Assembly (NCBI GenBank): GCA_902768785.1 | Contig: CACXMM010000007.1 | Span: 1 to 64,000, forward strand | DNA: 64,000 nt | Direction of reading: 5' to 3' | DNA from: an uncultured Prevotellaceae bacterium | GTDB taxonomy: Bacteria; Bacteroidota; Bacteroidia; Bacteroidales; Bacteroidaceae | Part shown: positions 36,086 to 44,248 of the stretch, piece by piece | Layout: each line of letters starts with the position of its first letter | Numbering within the stretch: the stretch's first letter is position 1 | Made by a program: the position numbers and the translations under genes | Notes under the pieces: generated by a model | Told to the model about the DNA's origin: nothing | Databases searched by the model: none | The model's input: the letters and a program-made list of their open reading frames with translations, nothing else

Positions 36086-37501
36086 TTATCTGTTGTAAGT
36101 CAGGGTTTTACGATATCCGATCTCATAAGTCATGCCCAAGTCACGGATCTTTCCCGTCACCCATCCGTCGTGGTAGGTAGCATCGATCTCACGCTCCCCC
36201 TCACCGAGAATACACAGACGGCTGGTGTCGGCAACACTCTTGTCGAGACGGATCGAGAGCACCGCATAATCAAAGAGCGGATACGACACATCACTGAAAC
36301 GGTACGCATCAGAGAGCGCCTGAGTATGACGGATCACAGTAGGAGTCATCTCCACATCATCGGGAAGCAGTCCTGGACGTACGGCCAGCTGCACACCAGG
36401 CATCTGGAAATAATTCATCCTGTCCCAATGGAGCACCCACGGCGCATGTCGCTGTCGTGAGGGAGGTATCATCTGTTGCTGTCCTCTCACCGTAAACGAA
36501 TACTGTGCCTGATTCCCGAAGAAATCCGTCAGTGTATAGACCAAATGATAGTCTTTCTCCTGATTGAAATCCACCATGCCCCTGTTGCTGTCAGCCTGAA
36601 GGATCGGCAACGTATTCCCGGGTTCGATGAAGGATTTCAAGAACCATACCCCCGCATAACGGAAAAAGGGGTAGTCACCCCAGGAGTTCACCATCCTGTT
36701 GCAGCGCATGGGCACATGATCAACGACTGAAGAGAATACGATATTACCATCAACGGTCAGCTCCGTTTTCCGCACACCATATTTATTATACGACTCCTCC
36801 ATATAATCGTTCGCCCAGATTCCGAAGCCCACCTTCCCCCAAGCCGTGAAAGGCTGACTGAGATGATGGGCAGTGAAGGAGAATGACTGCTGTTGAGACG
36901 TACCGTTGAACACCCCCTCACCTGTCATGGGATAAGCCTTGAAGGCATGGGCCATGGGCGGTGTGGTGTCCTTGATCAGGTTAGGTATCACGTCCAAGGG
37001 ATCCACCATGTTCCACGTACGTGTCTCATGAACCTCCATATGCAGGTGAGGAGCCTGACTGCTTCCTGTGTTCCCGCTGACAGCGATGAGCTGTCCCTGT
37101 GCCACAGGATATTCCGTGGGAGCAAGGCGGATATCCGCCGGTGTGGAGGGATTCTTGTATTCATCGATCACATCCCGTTCCCCATGTGCCCTACGGTAAC
37201 GGCTCACGGCGGCACGTAACACGGGATGGAACCCTTTCAGATGACAATAGACACTGGTATAGCCGTTCGGATGCTGCACATACACCGCATTCCCGAAGCC
37301 ATAGAGTCCGATGGTGACACGACACACATACCCCTCCCCGATCGCGAAGATCGGTTTCCCCACAGACTGCCCTGTTTTAATGTCAAGACCACCGTGGAAA
37401 TGGTGAGGCCGTGGCTCACCAAAATTGCCCGCCAATGTAACCGGGTAATTGACGGGCGATTGAAACTGCAGCACAGCGGCCAGGAAGAGTGCCGCTAACA
37501 T
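36086..37501 (-). CDS. M23-family metallopeptidase, exported
   Basis: A 471-residue protein with an N-terminal LytM/M23 domain: zinc ligands His36 and Asp40 in HGGLD, and His152/His154 in APHLHME, the full HxxxD plus HxH set. M23 enzymes cut peptide cross-links of peptidoglycan. Unusually the catalytic domain comes right after a short signal peptide, and a long beta-rich C-terminal region (about 175-471) follows. The start overlaps the stop of nadC by 7 nt, so translation may be coupled. Confidence 0.92.
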   Translation of the reverse strand: MLAALFLAAVLQFQSPVNYPVTLAGNFGEPRPHHFHGGLDIKTGQSVGKPIFAIGEGYVCRVTIGLYGFGNAVYVQHPNGYTSVYCHLKGFHPVLRAAVSRYRRAHGERDVIDEYKNPSTPADIRLAPTEYPVAQGQLIAVSGNTGSSQAPHLHMEVHETRTWNMVDPLDVIPNLIKDTTPPMAHAFKAYPMTGEGVFNGTSQQQSFSFTAHHLSQPFTAWGKVGFGIWANDYMEESYNKYGVRKTELTVDGNIVFSSVVDHVPMRCNRMVNSWGDYPFFRYAGVWFLKSFIEPGNTLPILQADSNRGMVDFNQEKDYHLVYTLTDFFGNQAQYSFTVRGQQQMIPPSRQRHAPWVLHWDRMNYFQMPGVQLAVRPGLLPDDVEMTPTVIRHTQALSDAYRFSDVSYPLFDYAVLSIRLDKSVADTSRLCILGEGEREIDATYHDGWVTGKIRDLGMTYEIGYRKTLTYNR

Positions 37502-38343
37502 GCCTTGAAGCTCATGTCGAGACCTTTCACCGAATGGGTGAGCGCACCCACGGAGACGAAGTCAACGCCACACTCAGCATAGTCGCGTATCGTGTCGAAG
37601 GTGATGCCACCGCTCGATTCGGTCTCAAAACGGCCACCGATGATCTCCACCGCCTTCTTCGTGTCGGCTACGGAGAAGTTATCCAGCATGATGCGGTTCA
37701 CACCACCACAGTCGAGTACCTGTTGCAACTCATCGAAGTTACGTACCTCAATCTCGATCTTCAGGTCAAGACCCTTGGCTTTCAGGTACTCATGACAGCG
37801 GTTGATGGCATTGGCGATGCCCCCAGAGAAATCCACATGGTTGTCCTTCAGGAGAATCATGTCGAACAGTCCGATGCGGTGGTTCACGCCACCACCGATC
37901 TTCACGGCCTGCTTCTCCAGCATGCGCATACCCGGAGTGGTCTTCCTGGTGTCGAGCACATGGGTATGTGTACCCTCCAACCGTTTCACATAACGGTTCG
38001 TCATCGTAGCAATACCGCTCATGCGCTGCATGATGTTCAGCATCAGTCGTTCGGTCTGCAGCAGCGAGCGTACCTTTCCCGTTACGATCATGGCCACATC
38101 CCCTTTCTTCACCGGGGTACCATCCTCCATCAGCACCTCAACCTGCATGGTTGGGTCGAAACGTGCGAACACCTTCTTCGCCACCTCCACGCCAGCCAGG
38201 ATACCGTCCTCCTTGATGAGCAGACGACTCTTTCCCATGGCATCCTCGGGGATGCAGCACAACGTGGTATGGTCACCGTCACCGATATCTTCGGCAAAGG
38301 AGAGATCGATCAGGCGATCTTCCAATTCATTCACAGACAACAT
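37495..38343 (-). CDS. nadC: Nicotinate-nucleotide pyrophosphorylase (carboxylating)
   Basis: A 282-residue quinolinate phosphoribosyltransferase, which makes nicotinate mononucleotide from quinolinate and PRPP in de novo NAD synthesis. Family blocks are FAEDIGDGDHTT, the HVLDTRKTTPGMR loop, KIGGGVNHRIGLFD, LKDNHV, and EIEVRNFDEL. nadA and nadB are not in the window. It sits between a small outer-membrane protein (11 bp) and the M23 gene, which it overlaps. Confidence 0.97.
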   Translation of the reverse strand: MLSVNELEDRLIDLSFAEDIGDGDHTTLCCIPEDAMGKSRLLIKEDGILAGVEVAKKVFARFDPTMQVEVLMEDGTPVKKGDVAMIVTGKVRSLLQTERLMLNIMQRMSGIATMTNRYVKRLEGTHTHVLDTRKTTPGMRMLEKQAVKIGGGVNHRIGLFDMILLKDNHVDFSGGIANAINRCHEYLKAKGLDLKIEIEVRNFDELQQVLDCGGVNRIMLDNFSVADTKKAVEIIGGRFETESSGGITFDTIRDYAECGVDFVSVGALTHSVKGLDMSFKAC

Positions 38344-38354
38344 AGGCGTAAGGA

Positions 38355-38864
38355 TTAGAGATAAACACCGATTCCGAGTTTCAGACCGATTCTGCTGTAG
38401 TCTGAGTGTTTCTTAAAGCTCTGGTTGTAGTAAACAGAGGGCTCCACGGTGACGGTTCTGCTCAGGAAAAAGGCATAGCCCACCTCCACGCCTGGCATCA
38501 CGTCGTTATAGCTCTTGAAGCCATGTACGTAGTTCACCTTCGCACCGAGGAACAGTCCGTTCTGCTCTATGTAGTAACGTCCGCCGGCACCTGCCACAAA
38601 CGAATGACACTTGTCGTCAGAGCAGTCAAGTCCCGCCTCAGCTGTGATCATCAGGTTGTCGAGGGCCAAATATCCCACATGAGCGGAACCGGCAGCCTTG
38701 AACTTGTCGATGCCGCTATAGCTCAGGTCAAGACCTGTCAGCGAGGCACCTACATAGAATTTCCCCTCCGAGAAAGGAGTCGTACTTCTGTTCGAACGAT
38801 AATACTGTGCCTGAACGGCCATTGTCATCGTCAGAGCGATGAGCATCATTGCAATTTTCTTCAT
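38355..38864 (-). CDS. Small outer-membrane beta-barrel protein
   Basis: A 169-residue exported protein with a signal peptide ending near VQAQ and an eight-strand-type barrel pattern: FYVGASLTGLDLSY, AHVGYLALDNLMITAEAGL, GRYYIEQNGLFLGAKVNYVH, ending in GLKLGIGVYL. This resembles the porin-family or OmpX/OmpA-barrel small proteins common in Bacteroidetes. Function unknown. Part of the operon starting at cstA, 41 bp after it. Confidence 0.82.
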   Translation of the reverse strand: MKKIAMMLIALTMTMAVQAQYYRSNRSTTPFSEGKFYVGASLTGLDLSYSGIDKFKAAGSAHVGYLALDNLMITAEAGLDCSDDKCHSFVAGAGGRYYIEQNGLFLGAKVNYVHGFKSYNDVMPGVEVGYAFFLSRTVTVEPSVYYNQSFKKHSDYSRIGLKLGIGVYL

Positions 38865-38891
38865 AATCTATAGGGTTAATTAATGATTCTT

Positions 38892-38911
38892 CGTAATTAT
38901 AATTGTCAATT
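38892..38911 (-). repeat. Heptamer motif across the cstA stop codon
   Basis: The minus strand reads CAATTGACAATTATAATTAC. The TGA stop of cstA is the TGA inside ATTGACA, the same heptamer seen near 6062, 6522 and 19277. Confidence 0.65.
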
Positions 38912-40336
38912 GTTTACCTGTTTCCTGTACCACCCGCAGAACCACGCAACAGCAATGATCAGGGCTGCACCACCCACAGCATAGCCCACTGTCATGTCGA
39001 AGCCGAAGGCGTTCTTGGAGATCATCAGGAAGGTGGAGCACACTACCGTCATGAAAAGTGCCGGCAGCAGCGTTACCCAGAAGGGTTTGCGCTCCCGCAC
39101 CAGATATACCGTGATGGCCCAGAGGGTGAACACCGCCAGCGTCTGGTTTGCCCAGCCGAAGTAGCTCCATATAACATTGAAGCCATCGGGGTTCTCGATG
39201 TTATAGAACAGCAACAGCAAGGTAGCGCCGAACAGCGGAATACAGATCCATATACGTTTCATGATGGTTTTCTGCTCCAAATGGATGAACTCCGCAATGA
39301 TTAGTCGTGCGGAACGCAATGCGGTGTCACCACTGGTAATCGGAGCAGCCACCACACCGAGGAGAGCGAGGATACCGCCGAAGGTTCCCAGCCATCCCTG
39401 ACTCACTGTCGTCACCACCTCTGGTGCCTGCAGAGTCAGGGGCTGTCCTAATTCCTGGGCTGCCCCACCATAGAAGAAATACATCGACACCGTAGCCCAG
39501 ATCAAGGCCACCAGTCCTTCGGTGATCATTGCACCGTAGAACATCGGACGTCCCATCTTCTCACTCTTCACGCAGCGTGCCATCAGTGGTGTCTGTGTGG
39601 CATGGAAGCCACTAATCGCGCCACAGGCGATGGTAATGAACAGAGCTGGGAAGATCGGCGTGGTGAATCCCTCACCGCTGACTCCGTTGTAGAGTTCGGG
39701 CAGCGCAGGCCATTTGACAAATAGCACCGCCATCAAGGCCACGGCCATGAACAGCATGGAGATGGCAAACAAGGGGTAGATCTTTCCGATGATCTTATCG
39801 ATGGGGAGCATTGTGGCAATGATATAGTAAACAAAGATGATACCACACCAAATATAGACCCAGGTAAGACCGTCGCTGCACATCTTACCCAAGATCAGGG
39901 CAGGACTATATACGAACACCGCACCCACCATCATCAGCAGGAAGACGGAGAACACAAGCATCACGTTCTTCGTGGTCTTACCTAAGTAACGACCGATCAG
40001 CTCAGGCTGTCCGGCACCGCCGTTACGCATGGAGAGCATACCACTCAGATAATCGTGCACCGCACCGGCGAAGATACAACCCAATACGATCCACAGGTAG
40101 GCGGCAGGACCGAACTTCGCACCCATGATGGCACCGAAGATCGGTCCCGTTCCCGCAATGTTCAGGAACTGGATCATGAAAATCTTCCACCCAGGAAGAA
40201 CGATATAATCCACACCATCGGCCTTAGCCACAGCAGGCGTGGGTCTGTCGTCAGGACCAAACACTTTCTCAATAAACTTGCCATAGACCATGTAGCCTAT
40301 GACCAATGCAAAGAGACTCAGTACAAATGTGATCAT
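38906..40336 (-). CDS. cstA: CstA-family carbon-starvation / peptide transporter
   Basis: A 476-residue polytopic membrane protein of the CstA family, linked to peptide or pyruvate uptake under carbon starvation. Family blocks include FLNIAGTGPIFGAIMGAKFGP, CIFAGAVHDYLSGMLSMRNG and CGAISGFHATQTPLMARCVK. It is shorter than E. coli CstA (about 700 residues) but within the range of Bacteroidetes forms. Its promoter at 40374-40405 appears to drive the downstream barrel-nadC-M23-C69 string. The exact substrate is uncertain. Confidence 0.93.
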   Translation of the reverse strand: MITFVLSLFALVIGYMVYGKFIEKVFGPDDRPTPAVAKADGVDYIVLPGWKIFMIQFLNIAGTGPIFGAIMGAKFGPAAYLWIVLGCIFAGAVHDYLSGMLSMRNGGAGQPELIGRYLGKTTKNVMLVFSVFLLMMVGAVFVYSPALILGKMCSDGLTWVYIWCGIIFVYYIIATMLPIDKIIGKIYPLFAISMLFMAVALMAVLFVKWPALPELYNGVSGEGFTTPIFPALFITIACGAISGFHATQTPLMARCVKSEKMGRPMFYGAMITEGLVALIWATVSMYFFYGGAAQELGQPLTLQAPEVVTTVSQGWLGTFGGILALLGVVAAPITSGDTALRSARLIIAEFIHLEQKTIMKRIWICIPLFGATLLLLFYNIENPDGFNVIWSYFGWANQTLAVFTLWAITVYLVRERKPFWVTLLPALFMTVVCSTFLMISKNAFGFDMTVGYAVGGAALIIAVAWFCGWYRKQVNN

Positions 40337-40373
40337 TTTCTATGCTTGTTACGATTATACGTTTTAGATACTG

Positions 40374-40405
40374 CAAAAGTACGAAAAAGATTTGATTCCA
40401 TGAAA
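40374..40405 (-). promoter_or_regulatory. Promoter of the cstA operon
   Basis: The minus-strand -7 TACTTTTG (40381-40374) fits the consensus, with TTTC (40405-40402) 20 bp upstream as a one-mismatch -33. The leader is about 32-37 nt. Confidence 0.6.
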
Positions 40406-40573
40406 TAATATCCCAACATTTTGTGCAGAATACTTCTTTCGGCATCATAAATCTGAATAATTCTGTGGTTTGCAAAGATACGCCCATCGGGAAAAACAAT
40501 TAAGAACATCCTGAAATATCCTTAAACATTGATTCACATGATGACTTAAAAGAATAACAACCAGCCAAAAACT

Positions 40574-40661
40574 CATATAGTTTTACCGCATAAGTCATAT
40601 AGTTTTACTGTGAAAGTCATATAGTTTTGATGTGAAAGTCATATAGTTTGATTACAAAAAA
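40574..40661 (+). repeat. Four tandem 22-bp repeats (CATATAGTTTT type)
   Basis: Units begin at 40574, 40596, 40618 and 40640, exactly 22 bp apart. The first 11 bases (CATATAGTTTT) are invariant in units 1-3 and one base changes in unit 4. The second half varies around ACTGTGAAAGT. There are no unique spacers, so it is not a CRISPR array. Confidence 0.9.
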
Positions 40662-40698
40662 GGCATCATTAATTGTCGTTTTTCACTTGCCAAAATCT

Positions 40699-40795
40699 CC
40701 TCGCCGAGGTGAAGGCTTCAAGGCCCCATACCTATCCCCCTAAGAGGGGGGGATAGTATGGATGGGGCCGAATGAAGCTACCTTCACCGAGGCGG
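40699..40795. repeat. Long imperfect inverted repeat (about 45-bp arms)
   Basis: The left arm (40699-40740) includes GAGGTGAAGG, GGCCCCATA and CTATCCCCC. The right arm (40746-40795) holds their complements GGGGGATAG, ATGGGGCC and CCTTCACC, with a few indels. The turn is only about 5 nt (TAAGA). It could form a large RNA hairpin or cruciform, or be a small non-coding mobile remnant. It lies just upstream of the GHL10 promoter. Confidence 0.75.
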
Positions 40796-40818
40796 TTTAG
40801 AAAAAAACTTGAAGCAGG

Positions 40819-40850
40819 TTGTTAAAAGTCGAAGTTTTTTAGTACTTTTG
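40819..40850 (+). promoter_or_regulatory. Promoter of the GHL10 hydrolase gene
   Basis: The -7 TACTTTTG (40843-40850) matches TAnnTTTG; GTTG ending at 40821 lies 21 bp upstream as a partial -33. The leader is about 57-62 nt. Confidence 0.6.
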
Positions 40851-40912
40851 CACCGTCAAAGTAAGAGTGCAGTCTTTCCATCCTGCAACCTTAACAACCA
40901 AGAGAGTGTGTT

Positions 40913-42388
40913 ATGAAGAGAATTCTATTGCTCATTATATTGCTCCTCACAACAGGAACAGCCCTGGAAACCATGGCACAGGCAAAGGCCAGATACGGTT
41001 CTCAGCCACTATCAGCCGACCGTGAAATCCGAGCAGTTTGGCTTACCACTATCGGTGGTATCGACTGGCCCCGCCATTATGCCAATGCTGCCAACCCCTC
41101 CACCATCGAACAGCAGAAACGCGAGCTGACGAACATGCTCGACCGATTGAAAGCAGTGAACATCAATACCATCTTACTCCAAACCCGTATTCGCGGCAGT
41201 GTTATCTACCCCTCGAAACTGGAGCCCTGGGACGGCTGTCTGTCAGGGAAACCAGGGGTAAGCCCCGGCTATGACCCACTGCGTTTCGCTATCGAAGAAT
41301 GTCATAAAAGAGGAATGGAGATTCACGCCTGGGTAGTAACCATTCCCATGGGAAAATGGAACGGGATCGGCTGTCAGCAGATGCGCCGCAAAAGTCCCTC
41401 TCTTCTAAGGAAGATCGGAGAGGATGGATACCTAAACCCAGAGCTACCACAAACCGCTGATATCATTGCAGATATATGCGCTGAGATAACGAAAAACTAT
41501 AACATCGATGGAATCCATCTCGACTATATCCGATATCCCGAGAATTGGAAGATGCGCGTGAGTAAGCAACAAGGACGGGAGAATATTACAAGAATCGTCA
41601 GAAAAATTCACAGTAGAATCAAAGCCATCAAACCGCAGGTGAAACTGTCATGCTCTCCTCTTGGAAAGCACGACGATCTCACCCGTTATCCCTCCCGGGG
41701 ATGGAACGCCCGCACCACCGTCTGTCAGGATGCACAGATGTGGCTTCGTACAGGATTGATGGACCAACTCTACCCGATGCTCTATTTCAAGGACAACAAC
41801 TTCTACCCTTTCGCCATCGACTGGATGGAACAGAGTTACACAGGACAAGTTGCAGCAGGACTAGCCGTATATCTCCTTGACCGCAGAGAGGGCAACTGGA
41901 AGATTGATGAGGTGAAACGACAGCTAAACATATGCCGTCAGCTAGGACTCGGACAGTGCTTTTTCCGCGCCAAGTTCCTGTTAGACAACCACCAGGGCAT
42001 CTACGACTACCTGCGCATCTTCAACTACGCACAAAACGGAATGGAACGCATGGGCTTCCCCCATTTCTCCGAAAGTACGGCTGAAGCCAACACGGTGAGA
42101 GCCACATATATGCGTCCTTCCACCAAAGGAGTCCATCCCAAACGGATACGGCAGGATCTCCCATGGATTGAGGACAACGGTCAATATGCAATCCTACCCG
42201 ACAAATCCATGGAGCTCGACACCGACATGATCCTCGTAAAGGCACTTGCCGGGAATGCCGTCACCACATTGATGCGCCGTGGGAACCATCTTGATGTTAG
42301 CACGTTACAAAACGGCATGTATGTGCTATACACCCTTGACCAGCGGGGAAAGACGCACCGACTGGCTTTTATAAAAAAGGGGGAGTGA
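40913..42388 (+). CDS. GHL10/DUF187 family putative glycoside hydrolase, exported
   Basis: A 491-residue exported protein of the GHL10 (DUF187, family-10 glycosylhydrolase-like) group. After the signal peptide (cleaved near TMAQA) come the family blocks EIRAVWLTTIGGIDWP, INTILLQTRIRGSVIYPS, GYDPLRFAIEECHKRGMEIHAW and YNIDGIHLDYIRYPE, the last with the likely active-site Asp. A TIM barrel with glycan hydrolase activity is expected; some relatives act on cell-wall glycans. It has its own promoter and stands alone. Confidence 0.92.
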   Translation: MKRILLLIILLLTTGTALETMAQAKARYGSQPLSADREIRAVWLTTIGGIDWPRHYANAANPSTIEQQKRELTNMLDRLKAVNINTILLQTRIRGSVIYPSKLEPWDGCLSGKPGVSPGYDPLRFAIEECHKRGMEIHAWVVTIPMGKWNGIGCQQMRRKSPSLLRKIGEDGYLNPELPQTADIIADICAEITKNYNIDGIHLDYIRYPENWKMRVSKQQGRENITRIVRKIHSRIKAIKPQVKLSCSPLGKHDDLTRYPSRGWNARTTVCQDAQMWLRTGLMDQLYPMLYFKDNNFYPFAIDWMEQSYTGQVAAGLAVYLLDRREGNWKIDEVKRQLNICRQLGLGQCFFRAKFLLDNHQGIYDYLRIFNYAQNGMERMGFPHFSESTAEANTVRATYMRPSTKGVHPKRIRQDLPWIEDNGQYAILPDKSMELDTDMILVKALAGNAVTTLMRRGNHLDVSTLQNGMYVLYTLDQRGKTHRLAFIKKGE

Positions 42389-42422
42389 TTTTGATGGGTT
42401 TGATTGAAACATGACAAATGTC

Positions 42423-42524
42423 GTTTTTGAAGTCAAAAACATTGTTTCCGCAACCTAAAAACAACGTTTTCAGAAAAATAGATGCACGCTCATTTTTCTT
42501 CCACAAACACTCTTCTGAAAACGT
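42423..42524. other. Inverted repeats downstream of the GHL10 gene
   Basis: GTTTTTGA-AG-TCAAAAAC forms a perfect 8-bp stem (42423-42440). ACGTTTTCAGAA (42464-42475) is repeated inverted as TTCTGAAAACGT (42513-42524), a perfect 12-bp pair 37 nt apart. Both lie between the hydrolase stop and the purU promoter. They may end transcription, but neither has a poly-T tail. Confidence 0.5.
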
Positions 42525-42572
42525 GCCACTGAAAAAATAGCTTCTAAAATACATAATTAAACGCGCACGCGC

Positions 42573-42603
42573 TTGCATGGATGAAGATTTATTTGTAACT
42601 TTG
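42573..42603 (+). promoter_or_regulatory. Promoter of the purU-hisHAF-hisIE run
   Basis: The -7 TAACTTTG (42596-42603) is exact, with TTG (42573-42575) 20 bp upstream as a partial -33. It lies 8 nt from the first in-frame ATG and 56 nt from the second, which supports the second as the real start. Confidence 0.65.
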
Positions 42604-42659
42604 CATCCGATATGAACAAGAGAGAATTGAACAATCAGCTAAAGACAGGTAAAGAAGGA

Positions 42660-43523
42660 ATGAAACCCACAGCTATTATGCTTCTGCATTGCCCAGATCA
42701 GCCTGGCATCATTGCAGAAATCACCAAGTTCATCACGGATAACAACGGTAACATCGTCTATCTCGACCAATATGTTGACCGTCAGGATGGTGTTTTCTTC
42801 ATGCGCATTGAATGGGAGCTTGATAACTTCCTCGTGCCTCGTGATAAAATTGAAGAGTATGTCGAAACACTCTATGCCCAGCGGTACCAGATGACTTTCA
42901 GTCTGTACTATAATGACGAGAAGCCACGCATGGCCATCTTCGTGTCGAAAATGAGCCATTGTCTGTACGACTTGTTGGCACGTTGGAAGGCAGGAGAATT
43001 TGATGTGGAGATACCTTGTATCATCTCCAACCATGAAGACCTCCGTTACGTGGCACTGCAGTTCGGCATTCCCTACTACGTGTGGAGCATAAAGAAAGAC
43101 CATTCTAACAAGGCCGAGGTGGAAGCCGAGGAAATGGCGCTGCTCAAGGAGAAGAAAGTGACTTTCATCGTACTGGCCCGTTACATGCAGATCATCAGCG
43201 ACGAGATGATTGCCAACTACCCCCACCACATCATCAACATCCACCACTCGTTCCTGCCTGCCTTCATCGGAGCAAAACCCTATCATCAGGCATGGGAGCG
43301 TGGTGTGAAGATTATCGGAGCTACCAGTCATTATGTGACAGCAGACTTAGATGCAGGACCGATCATCGAGCAGGATGTGACGCGCATCACCCATAAGGAC
43401 ACGCCAGAGAGTCTGGTGCTCAAAGGCAAGGATCTGGAAAAGATTGTGCTCTCGCATGCCGTATCCAAACATATCCAACGGAAAATTCTCACCTATAACA
43501 ACAAGACGATTATTTTTAGTTGA
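42660..43523 (+). CDS. purU: Formyltetrahydrofolate deformylase
   Basis: A 287-residue enzyme hydrolysing 10-formyl-THF to THF and formate, which feeds formate to purine synthesis and balances one-carbon pools. An N-terminal ACT domain (LLHCPDQPGIIAEITKFI) precedes the formyltransferase fold with NIHHSFLPAF and SHYVTADLDAGPIIEQD, carrying the Asn, His and Asp catalytic residues. I choose ATG 42660 (MKPTAIMLLHC), where homologues start; the ATG at 42612 would add 16 residues and sit only 8 nt past the -7 box. It lies 80 bp upstream of hisH. Confidence 0.93.
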   Translation: MKPTAIMLLHCPDQPGIIAEITKFITDNNGNIVYLDQYVDRQDGVFFMRIEWELDNFLVPRDKIEEYVETLYAQRYQMTFSLYYNDEKPRMAIFVSKMSHCLYDLLARWKAGEFDVEIPCIISNHEDLRYVALQFGIPYYVWSIKKDHSNKAEVEAEEMALLKEKKVTFIVLARYMQIISDEMIANYPHHIINIHHSFLPAFIGAKPYHQAWERGVKIIGATSHYVTADLDAGPIIEQDVTRITHKDTPESLVLKGKDLEKIVLSHAVSKHIQRKILTYNNKTIIFS

Positions 43524-43560
43524 GAAGCAAGAGGCAAAAGATGGGGACCGCGCACAGATC

Positions 43561-43587
43561 ATTCGACCAATTCGTCTAATTCTTAGA
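43561..43587 (+). repeat. Nonamer repeat upstream of hisH
   Basis: Three 9-bp units ATTCGACCA, ATTCGTCTA and ATTCTTAGA, followed by GAAGAA, 16 nt before the hisH ATG. It matches the run before hisD at 31878. Confidence 0.75.
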
Positions 43588-43603
43588 GAAGAAAAAAATC
43601 AAA

Positions 43604-44209
43604 ATGAACGTAGCTATCGTAAAATATAATGCAGGAAACGTCTATTCCGTGGTGAACGCCGTCAGACGACTGGGCATTGAGCCTGTGCTCACCGACGACC
43701 CTCAGGTACTGCGCCATGCCAGTCATGTGATCTTTCCAGGACAGGGAGAGGCACGGGGCGCCATGGAATACCTGCATGCCCACGGTCTGACGAAGGTGAT
43801 CCGATCTCTGAAGCAACCGGTATTGGGAATCTGCATCGGACAGCAACTGCTGTGCCGCCATTCTGAAGAAGGTGACGTGGATTGCATCGGCGTCTTCGAT
43901 GTGGATGTGAAACGTTTCCGTCCGCAACGTCACGAAGACAAAGTGCCCGCCATGGGATGGAATTGTTTGGAGGTGAGAGGAGAGAAGCAAGAAAAGGGAC
44001 ACCTGTTTGCAGGACTGGAGGATGATCCCTATGTGTATTTCGTACACAGCTATTACGTCCCCCTTTGTGAGCACACCCTTGCCGTGGCCGACTACATCCT
44101 GCCCTACTCCGCTGCCCTGCACAAGGACAATTTCTACACATGCCAGTTCCACCCAGAGAAAAGCGGAAAGGTTGGAGAACAGATCCTTAAGAACTTTTTG
44201 GGTCTTTGA
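43604..44209 (+). CDS. hisH: Imidazole glycerol phosphate synthase, glutaminase subunit
   Basis: A 201-residue class I glutamine amidotransferase that supplies ammonia to HisF. The nucleophile is Cys77 in VLGICIGQQLL, and the His/Glu pair lies in CQFHPEKSG near residue 185. The N-terminal YNAGNVYSVVNAVRRLG and the oxyanion strand IFPGQGEA fit the family. It starts the hisH-hisA-hisF-hisIE run. Its TGA stop is the first codon-sized part of a heptamer spacer that leads into hisA. Confidence 0.97.
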   Translation: MNVAIVKYNAGNVYSVVNAVRRLGIEPVLTDDPQVLRHASHVIFPGQGEARGAMEYLHAHGLTKVIRSLKQPVLGICIGQQLLCRHSEEGDVDCIGVFDVDVKRFRPQRHEDKVPAMGWNCLEVRGEKQEKGHLFAGLEDDPYVYFVHSYYVPLCEHTLAVADYILPYSAALHKDNFYTCQFHPEKSGKVGEQILKNFLGL

Positions 44210-44248
44210 ACATTGAACATTGGGCATTCTGAATGAAGAATTATGAAT
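44207..44248 (+). repeat. Heptamer spacer joining hisH stop to hisA start
   Basis: Six 7-bp units TGAACAT, TGAACAT, TGGGCAT, TCTGAAT, GAAGAAT, TATGAAT. The hisH TGA stop opens the first unit and the hisA ATG lies in the last, so the whole spacer is a 7-bp periodic tract. Confidence 0.75.

Larger units (their letters stand above)
40337..40912. other. 576-bp gene-free region between divergent cstA and GHL10 genes
   Basis: No credible gene is visible. It contains the cstA promoter (40374-40405), the 22-bp direct-repeat array (40574-40661), a long imperfect inverted repeat (40699-40795) and the promoter of the GHL10 gene (40819-40850). The remainder is AT-rich. Confidence 0.8.

Noticed and set aside
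40574..40661. Possible CRISPR array
   Set aside because: The repeats are directly tandem at 22 bp with no unique spacers, and no cas genes are nearby.
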